Of a stretch of DNA of 64,000 nt, positions 24,026-34,166 are shown one piece after another (position 1 is the stretch's first letter; each line of letters starts with the position of its first letter). The DNA is from Aporrectodea caliginosa (taxonomy: Eukaryota > Annelida > Clitellata > Crassiclitellata > Lumbricidae), in assembly GCA_020284085.1 (NCBI GenBank), contig JACEVL010000339.1, forward strand, positions 197,501 to 261,500, given 5' to 3'. The notes under the pieces were generated by a model. It worked only from the letters and a program-made list of their open reading frames with translations. It had not been told where the DNA came from and ran no database searches. Both the position numbers and the translations under genes were made by a program.

Positions 24026-24614
24026 TAGTACTCTGCACACAAACACACAGCACTTATGTTATTACTCTTTGCATATCCTAAAACATGTTTCCCTCTGATT
24101 CAACGAATTCATACCGTAGAATGAGGTAAATTTTGCCCGTGTCACTGATGACCGCAGGTGGCCCAAATTCAAAAATTAGTTTTTCACCTTCTGACCTTCG
24201 GTACGTAGTTATCTCGTTGTTTCGACATTGACGACGTCTATTTTTTTTATTCTCATGCATATGCATTCAGCTCCATTTTAGCATATTTTATTATTCCTCT
24301 GTAGGCCTATAGACAACTCCATTTTAACATACTTTATTCAAACGATATAAAACCCAAGGAGCAATCATTTGGATTGGTGAAAATAATTCTTTGCGTTCAT
24401 ATAAGTTGGATTTATTAATATTATTCTTTGCGTATAGGCCTGAATAGAAGTTGGATTAATAAAAAAATAATTCATTGCGTAAATAGAAGTTGGATTGATG
24501 GCAGTAATCACTAAGCTAAATATCATTGAAATAATTAAATCCGTTAAAATGGAGTTGACCATCCATAGGGTGCTAATAATTAAATACGATATTACTCTTT
24601 ACTGAAAAAAACAA

Positions 24615-25310
24615 GAATGAAATTCATTCATTCATTCATATCGAACATTTAGATAGCGTCCCTTCATGAAAACTACTCAGAGGCGCTCCCAACTGCAGCA
24701 CGGCCTAAAGGAACAGCCTTAAGGTGAGAAAAGATGGTAGGAGAGAAGGTCCTAAAGGAAAGGGGCGAAGCTCCATGCAGAGGGAGGCCGTTCCAGGTCG
24801 AAGAACCCATCATCGAGAAAGCGAGGTTCTGCATAGTGGAGGTACGGGCAAAAGGGATCAGTAGGATACCCTGTTCAGATGAGCGGAGGGATCGAGAGCC
24901 CCTAGCACTAGCATATTTTATTATTCCTCTGTAGGAGATCACGAAAATAGGCAGAAGCGAGGCTCAACAGGGAGCGCCAGACTAGGGCAGCTATCTTAAA
25001 CACAATCAGATGCTCAGAGGGGAGCCAGTGGAGAACGTCTTGAATGTATCAAGAGCCAAATTTGAGTATACGGCCGATAAGGCGGGCAGCATAAAGCAAG
25101 ATTCGATCCAAGCACCCCAGTCGACAAGCCGGGAGGCCAGCGTAGAGCGAGCAACAATAATCAAGTTTACTTGTGACGAAGGCATGGATAAGAGTGGAGG
25201 TAGCAGAAGCAGTGAGTCAGCTGGCGACAGTGCGGAGCTGGCGCAATTTGAGCCTCAGTCCAAGGTGTCGCCTAGGTCACGAACAGCAGCAATTAACAGT
25301 AATGATATAT
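24615..25310 (-). mobile_element. LINE (CR1/L2-like) 3' fragment
   Basis: On the minus strand a frame ending at 24673 encodes RSLRSSEQGILLIPFARTST, MQNLAFSMMGSSTWNGLP and a final GRAAVGSASE, the characteristic reverse-transcriptase C-terminus of CR1/L2-type LINEs in invertebrates. Downstream a GAATGAATGAAT tail (about 24617-24640) closes the element. Upstream coding (to about 25310) is frame-broken. The 5' part is absent. Confidence 0.72.
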
Positions 25311-25684
25311 AAAATGGAGTTTCACCGTTTCATGAATAACAATCGGAAAACATCTAGCCATTGTATTACCAAAATTTGGTTCTTTTCAGTGTAAAATTTG
25401 TTGAAATATCTACCGAAATGTTTGTAAGCCTAAAAGAATTCTTCTAACGGTACAGGTCAGCATTGCATCAGCTGAGAGTAGCTTCTCTTCATTACCTCTA
25501 CTAAAACATGGTCAAGAGACGAAATTGGTCAGGTTGACCGGTTTAGCCCTCCTAAACGCGCATCGAGAAATTTAAGTAGATGCGGAGAAAGTGATTGATC
25601 ACAAAGATTGGAAACAGAAGATTGGAATTTTTTTGGTAACATGTTATAAAGTTGAGAAACTATTAATTTGATAAGTCATTTTAA

Positions 25685-26038
25685 TAAGCTACTTCAGCAT
25701 TAATTTTCCCGCAAGGCATGACGGAAAAGGTGATAGTTCTCCGTTCATAAACAAAGCGAAACATGGCGGATAGCTTAGACGAATCGTTCAAAGTGGACGA
25801 CTTTAATCGATGGAATGTAGATGATTTGAAGAAATTTATAACAGAAAGATGCCACAAGACAACTTCATCGAGTTAAACATGAACTCGTGGCGATCAAATA
25901 TCTTCTAATATTTGCGTCAAAGTAGATCACAGCAACATGGCTACCGGCACCATTCGGTTTGTTTATGAACGGTGACCTATGACCGGAAGTAAAAGTAAAC
26001 TGGCTGCGCATGCGCACTGGTAATGCTGAAGTAGCTTA
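25685..26038. mobile_element. Non-autonomous DNA transposon, TTAA-type
   Basis: Inverted ends TAAGCTACTTCAGCATTA and TAATGCTGAAGTAGCTTA; left flank TTAA, right flank TTAT, so a decayed TTAA duplication is likely. A 37-codon frame (25763-25876) begins MADSLDESFKVDDFNRW and reads into VDDLKKFITERC, a SAP-like start, then stops. This suggests deletion of a larger coding element. Confidence 0.7.
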
Positions 26039-26257
26039 TTATAATTCCTTTGATCTTGGAAACTATTTGAGATTAGACTATTAATAAAAATGAAGTATTA
26101 ATTCTTCAAACAATTATCGAAAGATCCATAACACTTGATAGGTATTACGGTACATTTACTTTTGCAGTTTGCATTTATTTGCAAAAGTCTTGGTATAAAA
26201 TTGTTTACATTTATATTGCGGTTGATATAATTACTAAATCGCTCATGGGAACCCACA

Positions 26258-26298
26258 GAAATCGCCCCCCGTAAAGAAAAAGTCTAGATCCGCCCCTG
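26258..26298 (-). mobile_element. hAT terminal fragment
   Basis: AAGTCTAGATCCGCCCCTGG resembles one hAT end in reverse (CCAGGGGCGGATCTAGAC). No partner end nearby. Confidence 0.35.
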
Positions 26299-26304
26299 GT
26301 TATG

Positions 26305-26475
26305 ATTGAATGGTAACACGCAGAAAACAGTACAGAAGGACGCGGGTTCGATACCCGCTAGCCCATAAGGTTGACTCAGCTTTCCTCTCACTAGAGGGGC
26401 AATGGTAAAATGAGCAGCAGTAGGACGGATCGGCTGCCGATTTTATGATCATAAAATCGGCTCTTGTCTAACTTG
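26305..26475 (+). repeat. tRNA-derived SINE, paralog of the 11560 copy
   Basis: Contains the GCGGGTTCGATACCCGC B box followed by TAGCCCATAAGGTTGACTC. It is part of the 3' flank shared between genes A and B (11560-12060 with 26305-26830). Confidence 0.55.
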
Positions 26476-28380
26476 TTATCATTGTGCTCCTACTATTTCA
26501 CGTAATCATACCATGGTTTGTTAGTTTGAATTGAATAAACGAATATGATTGCATAGACAAATAACATCAATAGAAAACGTTTGTAACTTATGTTAGGCTA
26601 TTAATGGTGCAAGCGGTTGGCATATTCCTGCTGTTAATGTTAATGCATCAATAAAAACCTTCGATTGAAATCATAGGATTAAATATTGAATTCATTTGTT
26701 CTAATTGTGATTATCATTCTTATTTTGTCAGCAGTCGTCATTAACTGTTATAATCTTTCACTGTCAACCAATTCAATGTTATGAACAGATTTCATTAGCG
26801 TTGCGATTACTTAATTAAGGAGTTGTGAGGTGTTAAATTAGCTGGCTTAGGAACTTCCTTAGCATTTGCATATAAATCACTAAATTCTTGCGGGTATATA
26901 GACCGTGCTTGTCCTCGAAATGGAGAGACCGTGTAAGTTTCCTTAACACGATTTGCCTCTTCGTAATCGGAGTTTGGTGGCGTTGAATTCGGATCCTTAG
27001 TGAATAAAGGAGATGTGTAAATGGTTTCGCTTGATGACCCGGTCTTGTTTCCTTGATTCTTTCCAGGAACAACTACGGCATAAACATCGTTTTGGGTGTT
27101 GTCACTGTCTCCGTCACTGCTTTCCACTGCAGTCCTGGAGTCACCGCCACCGTTGCTTTTCCTATAAAAGAATAAAAGTTCAGAATTTCAGTTGAAGGAG
27201 AAGTGACTAGGAATTTTAAGACAGCTATGGCTACACAGTGTGCCCGAAAAATTATAGTAATCAAGCTCTGAGCATTTATTTAATCAGCGTCCGAAGGATT
27301 ATTCGTTTAAATCAGGTTATAACACGTCATTGTGGGGATTTTAAGTGGGCCATCAGATTTGGGATCTGTGTTAGAAACACTGCAAGATAACCCCAAATGA
27401 ACAGGCGTTAAAGCAGAAACGAAATAGCTGGTCCGGTTCAAATGAAGAGGTCAGGAAGGCAGTAGAATGCACCATCTGATACAATGCTGAGCTCTCGAAG
27501 TTAATAATGAAGTTCATACTTGTACGACTTAACATAAGGTCCTCCCGATATCTTGTCCGTTTATATAATAATTATAATGCACAGACAAACACCCATCACA
27601 AAGAAAAATGTTGCAATTAAATTGCTTGTCTGGCCTTGTCGGAAATTAGGCTGAAATTAAGTTTGCTAAGGTCTAAATAGAGGCTGAAATAGGACGGAAA
27701 TCTTCTACGTCAGCTATGGTCTAGAACAGATATCATAAAGACGCACTAGATATATATATATAAATGATACGAAACCTTGCATAAAAAATATTGTATTAAC
27801 TTTTAGTTGTACTGCTTGCATAGAAATTCTTATTCGCATTAAATCAGAAAGCCTTATTAAGTGGAAAGGCTACTAACGTTTCGCTTAGCGCTTTCGTGAT
27901 AGCATTTAACAGAGCTATAAATAAATATGGAAAGGAGAGATACAGTATTCTCATACCGTTGTCTTCTTTTGATGATTACAATCAAGACAACAATTAAAAC
28001 GATGAGTAGAATGAGACCACCTCCTCCAATTCCAACGGCCAAACCAATCGTACGTCCATCTGCAAAAACAGTGTTGAGAATAAAAATATAGGGGCCTACA
28101 CGGTTCCATTAGAAATCGTAGCACAGAGACTGCAATTAATTGCTGAGTATACCAGACATTTCTGGAGAAATAAAAAATATTGCTCTTAGAAAGGTGACTA
28201 CTTACGACTATAATAATTCTTTGGATAGCTAGGCCTACTCAAAAACATCAAGAGATATCCATAAGATGCAGTCTGTAGGTCCTGCTTAAAAAATACAAAT
28301 GCGGCCTGTGTATTATTAAAATTAAATATGGTTCTTCTAGTTTTTACTAATACTAATATAGTTGTTTTTTAAATTCTTAC

Positions 28381-28821
28381 CTATTTGATTTTGATCTACT
28401 CTTGTAGTTGGTGTATTATCAATGGTCACGTTGAGCTCAGTCACCGTATTCCCAGTAGTAGTTATCAGCCCTACTACAGTTTTTGGTTCCATCGTAGCAG
28501 TAGTTGTTGGTTTCATCGTAGTAGTAGTTGTTGATTTCATCGTAGTAGTAGTAGTTGTTGGTTTCCTCGTAGTTATAGTAGTTGTTGATTTCATCGTAGT
28601 AAGTGTTGTAGTTATTGGTTCAGTAGTAGTTGTAGTTATTGGTTCAGTAGTAGTTGTAGTTGTTGGTTCAGTAGTAGTTGTAGTTATTGGTTCAGTAGTA
28701 GTTGTAGTTGTTGGTTCAGTAGTAGTTGTAGTTATTGGTTCCGTAGTAGTTGTAGTTGTTGGATTCATTGCAGTGGTATCAGGTGTCGTTGTAATTAGAT
28801 TTGGCGATTGACCACCTAATT
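28381..28821 (-). CDS. Gene B stalk exon, Thr-rich tandem repeat
   Basis: 441 nt, GT-AG, phase 1 at both ends. It codes a mucin-like Thr stalk with at least seven TTTTTEP(I/T) units, and shares VGLITTTGNTVTE with the shorter gene A stalk exon (14388-14534). The repeat should carry O-glycans; it probably expanded by slippage of the underlying GTAGTT-type repeat. Confidence 0.75.
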
Positions 28822-28867
28822 CTGCAACAAAGTAATTAGACTAATGATAATTACTCTATAATTCCTA

Positions 28868-29129
28868 CATCGAAAAGAACGATAAAGTAAACGGTTGGAC
28901 CTAACATAGGTCCAATTCGCCAACCTCCGCCCGTCTATGTTAGGTCCAACCCGACTCATGATGTCATCTCGAAACTATTGGAAATCCCCGCCCTCTTGCC
29001 AATGACTCATATCGAAACTATTGGAAATCCCCGCAGTATCGATAAGATCGCGCAACCCACCGCCGAGTCAACGCGTAATTACAGGGACTAATTTCTGTAG
29101 TGTCGTGCGTTGTCGGCCTGTGTAGGCAC
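28868..29129 (+). repeat. Polinton left terminal inverted repeat
   Basis: Inverted copy of 43087-43298. The inner end is at GCCTGTGTAGGCAC. It contains two tandem copies of TCGAAACTATTGGAAATCC (the right repeat has one) and two copies of the TTGGACCTAACATAGG motif. Left of CATCGAAAAGAACG the similarity stops. Confidence 0.9.
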
Positions 29130-29176
29130 GTGTGAAAAAACGAAAAGAGTTTAAATTTTTTTTCCTGTGTAACAAA

Positions 29177-29437
29177 ATGGACAGCGCAACGAAGACAGTA
29201 AACCAATTACGAAACATTGCCAAAGAGAAAGGCATGAAAGGATACTCGAGACTGCGAAAAGCGGAACTCGTAGCACTCATATCGTCGGGACCTGTACAAT
29301 GCATTACGACCGAACACGAAAGCAATCTGTTAGACGCACCGGTTCCTGACATTAGGGTTCCAACGCTTGTTCCGAGTAAGTACACGCCGCCGTCTAATAC
29401 TTGGAAATCATATTTCAGTAATGTTTTGAATGAGTGA
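29177..29437 (+). CDS. SAP-like N-terminal segment, probably start of PolB
   Basis: The ATG at 29177 has the context AACAAAATGG, also seen before other genes of the element, so I prefer it to the upstream non-ATG start. The 86 residues carry a SAP/Rho-N-like helical pair (VNQLRNIAKEKGMKG, RLRKAELVALI) and then a Pro-rich linker. In related Polintons such a segment forms the N-terminus of the PolB protein. Here it ends at TGA 29435-29437, just where the PolB frame opens at 29434 in the next frame. I infer a single gene broken by a one-base change or a sequencing error. Confidence 0.7.
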   Translation: MDSATKTVNQLRNIAKEKGMKGYSRLRKAELVALISSGPVQCITTEHESNLLDAPVPDIRVPTLVPSKYTPPSNTWKSYFSNVLNE

Positions 29438-32400
29438 AGAATAAGGTAAGGTCCAAACTCAACACCTTTTCAGATTGGTTGATTAATTTCGTAGTTCCTC
29501 GAGAACAGAAGCCTGTGAATGAAAGATTGGACGCGTTGAAGTCAGAGGTTTCGAGTATTTTCAGCAAAATTAATAAGAAGAAGTTCGAAATCCTAGAGAC
29601 CGCGAAGGCTATCAAGGGATTTACAAAGCGATACACGATCGACGGAGCTGATGGTATCGACGCCACATCTTTCCTCGATGCTGTTAGGCCTCAGGTAGTC
29701 AGTCTGTTAACGAAAAATCGCGGGGTAAAAGTTCAATTCAATCTTATGTGTGTAATGGAGAAAGCGGATATGAAATCCGGGGAAGTAGTTGAGGCTGAAC
29801 CTAATTTCAAATCAAAGACTGAAATCATTTTGGACTCAACTGACGTAGGTGAAATATATCGCAACGCGGTGGATAAAATTAAGGAGAGCATGGCGAGTTA
29901 TCAGATGCGAGGTAGTAATTGGAGGTTCAAAGCCGTTGCGAAGTTGGATATCGATACGTCAGGATATGAACCGTTGAAAGGTAATTCGTATATTCCACTT
30001 CCCGAGTATTTGGCAAATAAGAAGGCTATTATCAACCTGAAAAACACCGACGATGAATGTTTCAAATGGTGTATTACTAGAGCGTTGAACCAAACGGATA
30101 ACCACCCAGAAAGAATCACTAGAGATTTGATAGAACAATCTGAGAAGCTCGATTGGAGGGGCATTCAATTCCCAGTTGCTGCTGATGCAAATATAATAGG
30201 TAAATTTGAGCGCAACAATAACATTAGCGTTAACGTGTTCGGTTATGAAAGGGAAGTATACCCGTTATATATATCGAAGCATGAAAGCGATATCTGCGTT
30301 GACTTATTGCTTATTTCCGACGGCGAAAAGAAGCATTACTGTTGGATCAAGAATTTTAACAAATTGTTAGCATTACGAACAGAAAAATCCCATAATTCAA
30401 TGCACTACTGTAGAAGGTGTTTGATTGGTTTCAGAGAAGTAGATTCGCTTGCTAAGCATAGCGAGTACTGTTCGCGACAAGACGCCCAACGAATAGTCCT
30501 TCCTGACCCAGGAACCAAGCTAAGTTTCAAGCATTATTTCAAATCGATGAGAGTTCCTTTCGTATTCTATGCGGATTTCGAGTCTTTCATCAAACCGATC
30601 GATACCTGTCAACCCAATCCCAATACCTCTTACACCAATAAATACCAAAAACATGTACCTAGCTCGTTTTGTTATTACATGAAATGCTTCGACGACAGCC
30701 TATACTCGCAAGATCCGGTGTCGTACACGGCTGAAAGTGAGGACGACGATATCGCCCAGATATTCGTAGATACTCTCGTAGAAAATGTAAAACAGATATA
30801 CAATCGGTTCAAATTCCCTTTGAAGATGATATTCGGTAAAACTGAGAAGAAATGTTTCGATGAAGCTGCGAGCTGTCACATCTGTGGAGGAGAGTTAGGC
30901 GATGATCGAGTTAGGGATCACTGTCATTTGAGTGGTAAATTCAGAGGCGCAGCTCATAACCAGTGTAATTTAGAATACAGAGTCCCCAAGTTCTTCCCCG
31001 TTGTGCTACATAACCTTTCTGGATATGATGCGCATTTATTCGTGAAGAAATTACGAGGTGAGAATGGTGAGAAAATTAAATGTATTCCGTGTAACGAAGA
31101 AAAATATATATCGTTCAGCAGAGAAGTTGCGGTTGACAAGTTTGTAAACAAGGAAGGAACAGAGGTAACGGTCAAGCGTGAATTACGCTTCATCGATAGT
31201 TTCAGATTCATGCCCTCGAGTCTCGATGCATTATCGAAGAATCTTAGCAAAGAACAGTGTAAGAATCTGGGGAAACAGTTCTCGGGAAAGCGGCTCGATC
31301 TATTACTCAGAAAAGGAGTTTACCCATACGACTACGTTGACAGCGTTGAAAGACTCAGCGAAACAGAATTGCCCCCAAAACATAACTTCTATTCAAAACT
31401 GAACGACTCGGATATCAGTGATGAAGACTACGAGCACGCGAGAGCGGTATGGAACGAGTTTGGATTCAAAACGTTACGAGAATATCACGACTTGTACAAC
31501 GTTTCGGATGTTCTACTATTAGCCGATGTATTCGAAAACTTCAGAGACGTTTGTACCAAGAATTACAAGCTCGATCCCGCTTGGTATTTCACTTCACCCG
31601 GCCTAGCTTGGGATGCCGCATTGAAGTTAACCGGCGTAGAGTTGGAATTGTTGAGCGATTACGATATGCTACTCATGATCAAGCAGGGAATCAGAGGGGG
31701 AGTCAGCACGATCTCGAATCGATACGCGAAAGCAAACAACAAGTACATGGGAGAAGCTTTCAATAGCCGTGAGCCTTCATCGTTCATTCCTTACTTAGAC
31801 GCTAATAACTTGTATGGTTGGGCGATGAGCGGCCTATTACCAACTCATGAATTTACGTGGATGAGTGATAGCGAACTGAACGATTGGAGGCATATTACGG
31901 AACGAGAAGGGGTTGGATGCATTCTAGAAGTCGATTTAGAATATCCAGAAGAGCTGCACAATCTTCACAACGATTACCCACTAGCTCCAGAGAGCATGAA
32001 ACCCGCAGGTTCGGATGTGGCAAAACTGATTCCAAACCTGAACAATAAGACGAAGTACGTTCTACACTACGGTAATTTACAATTGTACGAGAGTCTCGGC
32101 TTGAAGATCACAAAAATTCATCGAGGATTGATGTTCGAAGAAGACGCCTGGCTGAAAAAGTATATCGATCTGAATACTGACTTACGAACGAAGGCAACTA
32201 ACGATTTCGAGAAAGACTTTTTCAAGCTCATGAACAATAGTGTCTTCGGGAAAACAATGGAATGTATCGAGAATAGAGTTGACGTGCGATTAGTGTGTGA
32301 TGAGAAAGAGGCTATCAAGCTCACAGCCAAAACCAATTATGACAGGCGAACTATCTTCGATGAGAATCTAATCGCCATTCACATGAAGAAGACCAAGCTG

Positions 32401-33015
32401 TTCTACAACAAACCGATATATCTAGGCATGTGTATCCTAGACTCTAGTAAAACGCTAATGTATGATTTTCATTATAATTATATCAAAGCCAAGTACGGTG
32501 ATAGAGCAAAACTGCTATTCACCGATACCGACTCGCTAGCCTATGAAATGAAGACCGAAGACTTTTACGCCGATATCGCTGGGGACGTTCGAAGTAGATT
32601 TGACACAAGCGACTACCCAAAAGACCATCCATCAGGTATAGAAACCGGGGTAAATAAGAAAGTGATAGGTATGTTCAAAGACGAAGCTGGTGGAAAACAG
32701 ATTGAAGAGTTCGTAGGTTTGCGATCGAAGCTGTACTCGTACAAAATGGCTGGAGAAGATTACAAGAAATGCAAGGGTGTGAAGAAGAACGTCGTGAAGA
32801 AAACGATAACCCACCAAGATTACAAAGATTGCTTGTTTACGAAAAGAGAACAGTCGCGTAGAATGAATGTTATACGATCGCATCTTCATGATGTATACAC
32901 CGAGGAGATCAACAAAATAGCGCTTTCCTGCGATGACGACAAACGGGCCATCTTGGAAGATGGAATCCATACTTTGGCATACGGCCACTACTCTTTGAAA
33001 ACTAAAAATACATAA
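29434..33015 (+). CDS. POLB: Protein-primed family B DNA polymerase
   Basis: Replicates the linear element with a terminal protein as primer. Counting from 29434: exonuclease motifs FYADFESF (about 377), HNLSGYDAHLF (about 527) and YNVSDVLLLADV (about 688); polymerase motif A DANNLYGWAM (about 788), motif B KLMNNSVFGKTME (about 931), and motif C TDTDS (about 1030). Before the polymerase part lie a C2H2-like finger (CRRCLIGF...HSEYC) and an endonuclease-VII-like Cys/His cluster (CHICGGEL...DHCHLSGKFRG). The frame has no usable ATG near its 5' end: its first residues follow a TGA at 29431 and its true N-terminus is almost certainly the 29177 segment. An AATAAA lies at 33017-33022, just after the stop. 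All catalytic residues look intact. Confidence 0.95.
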   Translation: MKNKVRSKLNTFSDWLINFVVPREQKPVNERLDALKSEVSSIFSKINKKKFEILETAKAIKGFTKRYTIDGADGIDATSFLDAVRPQVVSLLTKNRGVKVQFNLMCVMEKADMKSGEVVEAEPNFKSKTEIILDSTDVGEIYRNAVDKIKESMASYQMRGSNWRFKAVAKLDIDTSGYEPLKGNSYIPLPEYLANKKAIINLKNTDDECFKWCITRALNQTDNHPERITRDLIEQSEKLDWRGIQFPVAADANIIGKFERNNNISVNVFGYEREVYPLYISKHESDICVDLLLISDGEKKHYCWIKNFNKLLALRTEKSHNSMHYCRRCLIGFREVDSLAKHSEYCSRQDAQRIVLPDPGTKLSFKHYFKSMRVPFVFYADFESFIKPIDTCQPNPNTSYTNKYQKHVPSSFCYYMKCFDDSLYSQDPVSYTAESEDDDIAQIFVDTLVENVKQIYNRFKFPLKMIFGKTEKKCFDEAASCHICGGELGDDRVRDHCHLSGKFRGAAHNQCNLEYRVPKFFPVVLHNLSGYDAHLFVKKLRGENGEKIKCIPCNEEKYISFSREVAVDKFVNKEGTEVTVKRELRFIDSFRFMPSSLDALSKNLSKEQCKNLGKQFSGKRLDLLLRKGVYPYDYVDSVERLSETELPPKHNFYSKLNDSDISDEDYEHARAVWNEFGFKTLREYHDLYNVSDVLLLADVFENFRDVCTKNYKLDPAWYFTSPGLAWDAALKLTGVELELLSDYDMLLMIKQGIRGGVSTISNRYAKANNKYMGEAFNSREPSSFIPYLDANNLYGWAMSGLLPTHEFTWMSDSELNDWRHITEREGVGCILEVDLEYPEELHNLHNDYPLAPESMKPAGSDVAKLIPNLNNKTKYVLHYGNLQLYESLGLKITKIHRGLMFEEDAWLKKYIDLNTDLRTKATNDFEKDFFKLMNNSVFGKTMECIENRVDVRLVCDEKEAIKLTAKTNYDRRTIFDENLIAIHMKKTKLFYNKPIYLGMCILDSSKTLMYDFHYNYIKAKYGDRAKLLFTDTDSLAYEMKTEDFYADIAGDVRSRFDTSDYPKDHPSGIETGVNKKVIGMFKDEAGGKQIEEFVGLRSKLYSYKMAGEDYKKCKGVKKNVVKKTITHQDYKDCLFTKREQSRRMNVIRSHLHDVYTEEINKIALSCDDDKRAILEDGIHTLAYGHYSLKTKNT

Positions 33016-33036
33016 AAATAAATATGATAATACAAA

Positions 33037-33714
33037 ATGGAAGTCTCAAAAGTGTGTTCCAAATGTAAAATGGAAAAAACCTTGAACGAATTTTACAAAG
33101 ATAAATCACAAAAGAGCGGGTATTATCCCAGCTGCAGAACGTGTAAACATAACACAGTGAAGGAACTTACTCAAAAATATTCGCTACTTGTGGATAGGGA
33201 AACGAAAGAGAAAAAAGTTTGCAGCCAATGTAAGAAAGAAAAGAATGTTTCAGAATATTCAAAAAACAGATGCCACAAAGACGGGCTAGACAATGTTTGC
33301 AAACATTGTAAAAGAATATATAATTGCGCGTACTCGAAAACCCGAGCACAATACGACCCAGAGTTCAAACTACATTCAAACCTAAGATGTAGACTCGGCA
33401 GAGCATTGAGAGGTAAGTCGAAAACACAAACTACCAGGCAACTTATCGGTCTTGACTTTGAAATGTTTACAAAGTGGATTGAATATCAGTTGGAAGAAGG
33501 AATGACTATGCAAAATTACGGGTCGGTTTGGCAACTCGACCACGTTCTACCGATATCTTCCTTCAATTTGCTAGACGAAGAGGAACTTCAGAAAGCTATG
33601 AATTGGAAGAATATACGCCCTTTGCTACCTCTTAGAAATATCCAAAAATCTAACAAAATAGATCGCTGGCTGTATGTTATGCAGGAAGTAAAAGCATATT
33701 ACTTTCTAAAATGA
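33037..33714 (+). CDS. HNH endonuclease-like zinc-ribbon protein
   Basis: 225 residues; ATG in the context TACAAAATGG, 21 bases after the PolB stop. Two treble-clef style repeats of the form CxxCK-x-K...F/Y...C-x-x-CK (CSKCKMEKTLNEFYKD and CSQCKKEKNVSEYSKN, each closed by CRTCK or CKHCK) precede an HNH core: WQLDHVLPISSF, then NWKNIRPL and RNIQKSNK. Similar proteins occur in phages and large DNA viruses. It may nick DNA in replication, recombination or homing; the role here is inferred. Its stop overlaps the protease start (ATGA, 33711-33714), suggesting coupled expression. Confidence 0.82.
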   Translation: MEVSKVCSKCKMEKTLNEFYKDKSQKSGYYPSCRTCKHNTVKELTQKYSLLVDRETKEKKVCSQCKKEKNVSEYSKNRCHKDGLDNVCKHCKRIYNCAYSKTRAQYDPEFKLHSNLRCRLGRALRGKSKTQTTRQLIGLDFEMFTKWIEYQLEEGMTMQNYGSVWQLDHVLPISSFNLLDEEELQKAMNWKNIRPLLPLRNIQKSNKIDRWLYVMQEVKAYYFLK

Positions 33715-34142
33715 GCTCAACAAGTGTGAAAAATATCGATGTTGAAGGTGTGGTCCTTCCAAATCATCCATTAACGAATTTTGAATTATTGGATGCCGCG
33801 AAGAAGCTGAACATTCCAAATTTTAGTGGAGTTTTTCTACGAGATGAGCTGCTGAAGAAACCTAGACGGAAGGAGTGTGGTATTCTCAACCTAGACGATT
33901 CTAATGGGGTAGGGTCACATTGGTGCTGTTTTTTCAAGAACGGTAACGACAAATTTTACTTCGACAGCTACGGCCTTCCACCACCAACCGAGCTGTTGAA
34001 GTATTTGGGCGGCTCTGTATATTACAACAGCGAACGAATACAGCCGGACAATGAAGTATTTTGCGGTCATTTGTGTTTGTACGTACTGAAAGCGATCGCT
34101 AACGGTCGTAAATTTCAAGAAGTTGTAAACGATTTGTATTAA
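33711..34142 (+). CDS. PRO: Adenain-like cysteine protease
   Basis: 143 residues, start overlapping the HNH stop. Catalytic order of the adenovirus protease/Ulp1 clan: His70 in GSHWCCFF, Asp85 in YFDSYG, Gln111 for the oxyanion hole and Cys118 in EVFCGHLCLYVLK. The family processes capsid precursors during virion maturation, so its presence beside capsid genes implies that particles were made. It is shorter than adenovirus protease but complete across the catalytic core. Likely substrates are the minor and core proteins on the opposite strand. Confidence 0.9.
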   Translation: MSSTSVKNIDVEGVVLPNHPLTNFELLDAAKKLNIPNFSGVFLRDELLKKPRRKECGILNLDDSNGVGSHWCCFFKNGNDKFYFDSYGLPPPTELLKYLGGSVYYNSERIQPDNEVFCGHLCLYVLKAIANGRKFQEVVNDLY

Positions 34143-34166
34143 TAATATTGTATATTCAAAAACACA

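Noticed and set aside
29376..29418. Possible short intron in PolB (GTAAGT ... TTTCAG)
   Set aside because: 43 bases is too short, and removal leads to the third frame, not to the PolB frame. The coding it would remove resembles the conserved linker.
29428..29437. Programmed frameshift between the SAP-like segment and PolB
   Set aside because: Overlap is a single codon and holds no slippery heptamer, unlike the PLA2-INT junction. A mutation or sequencing error is simpler.
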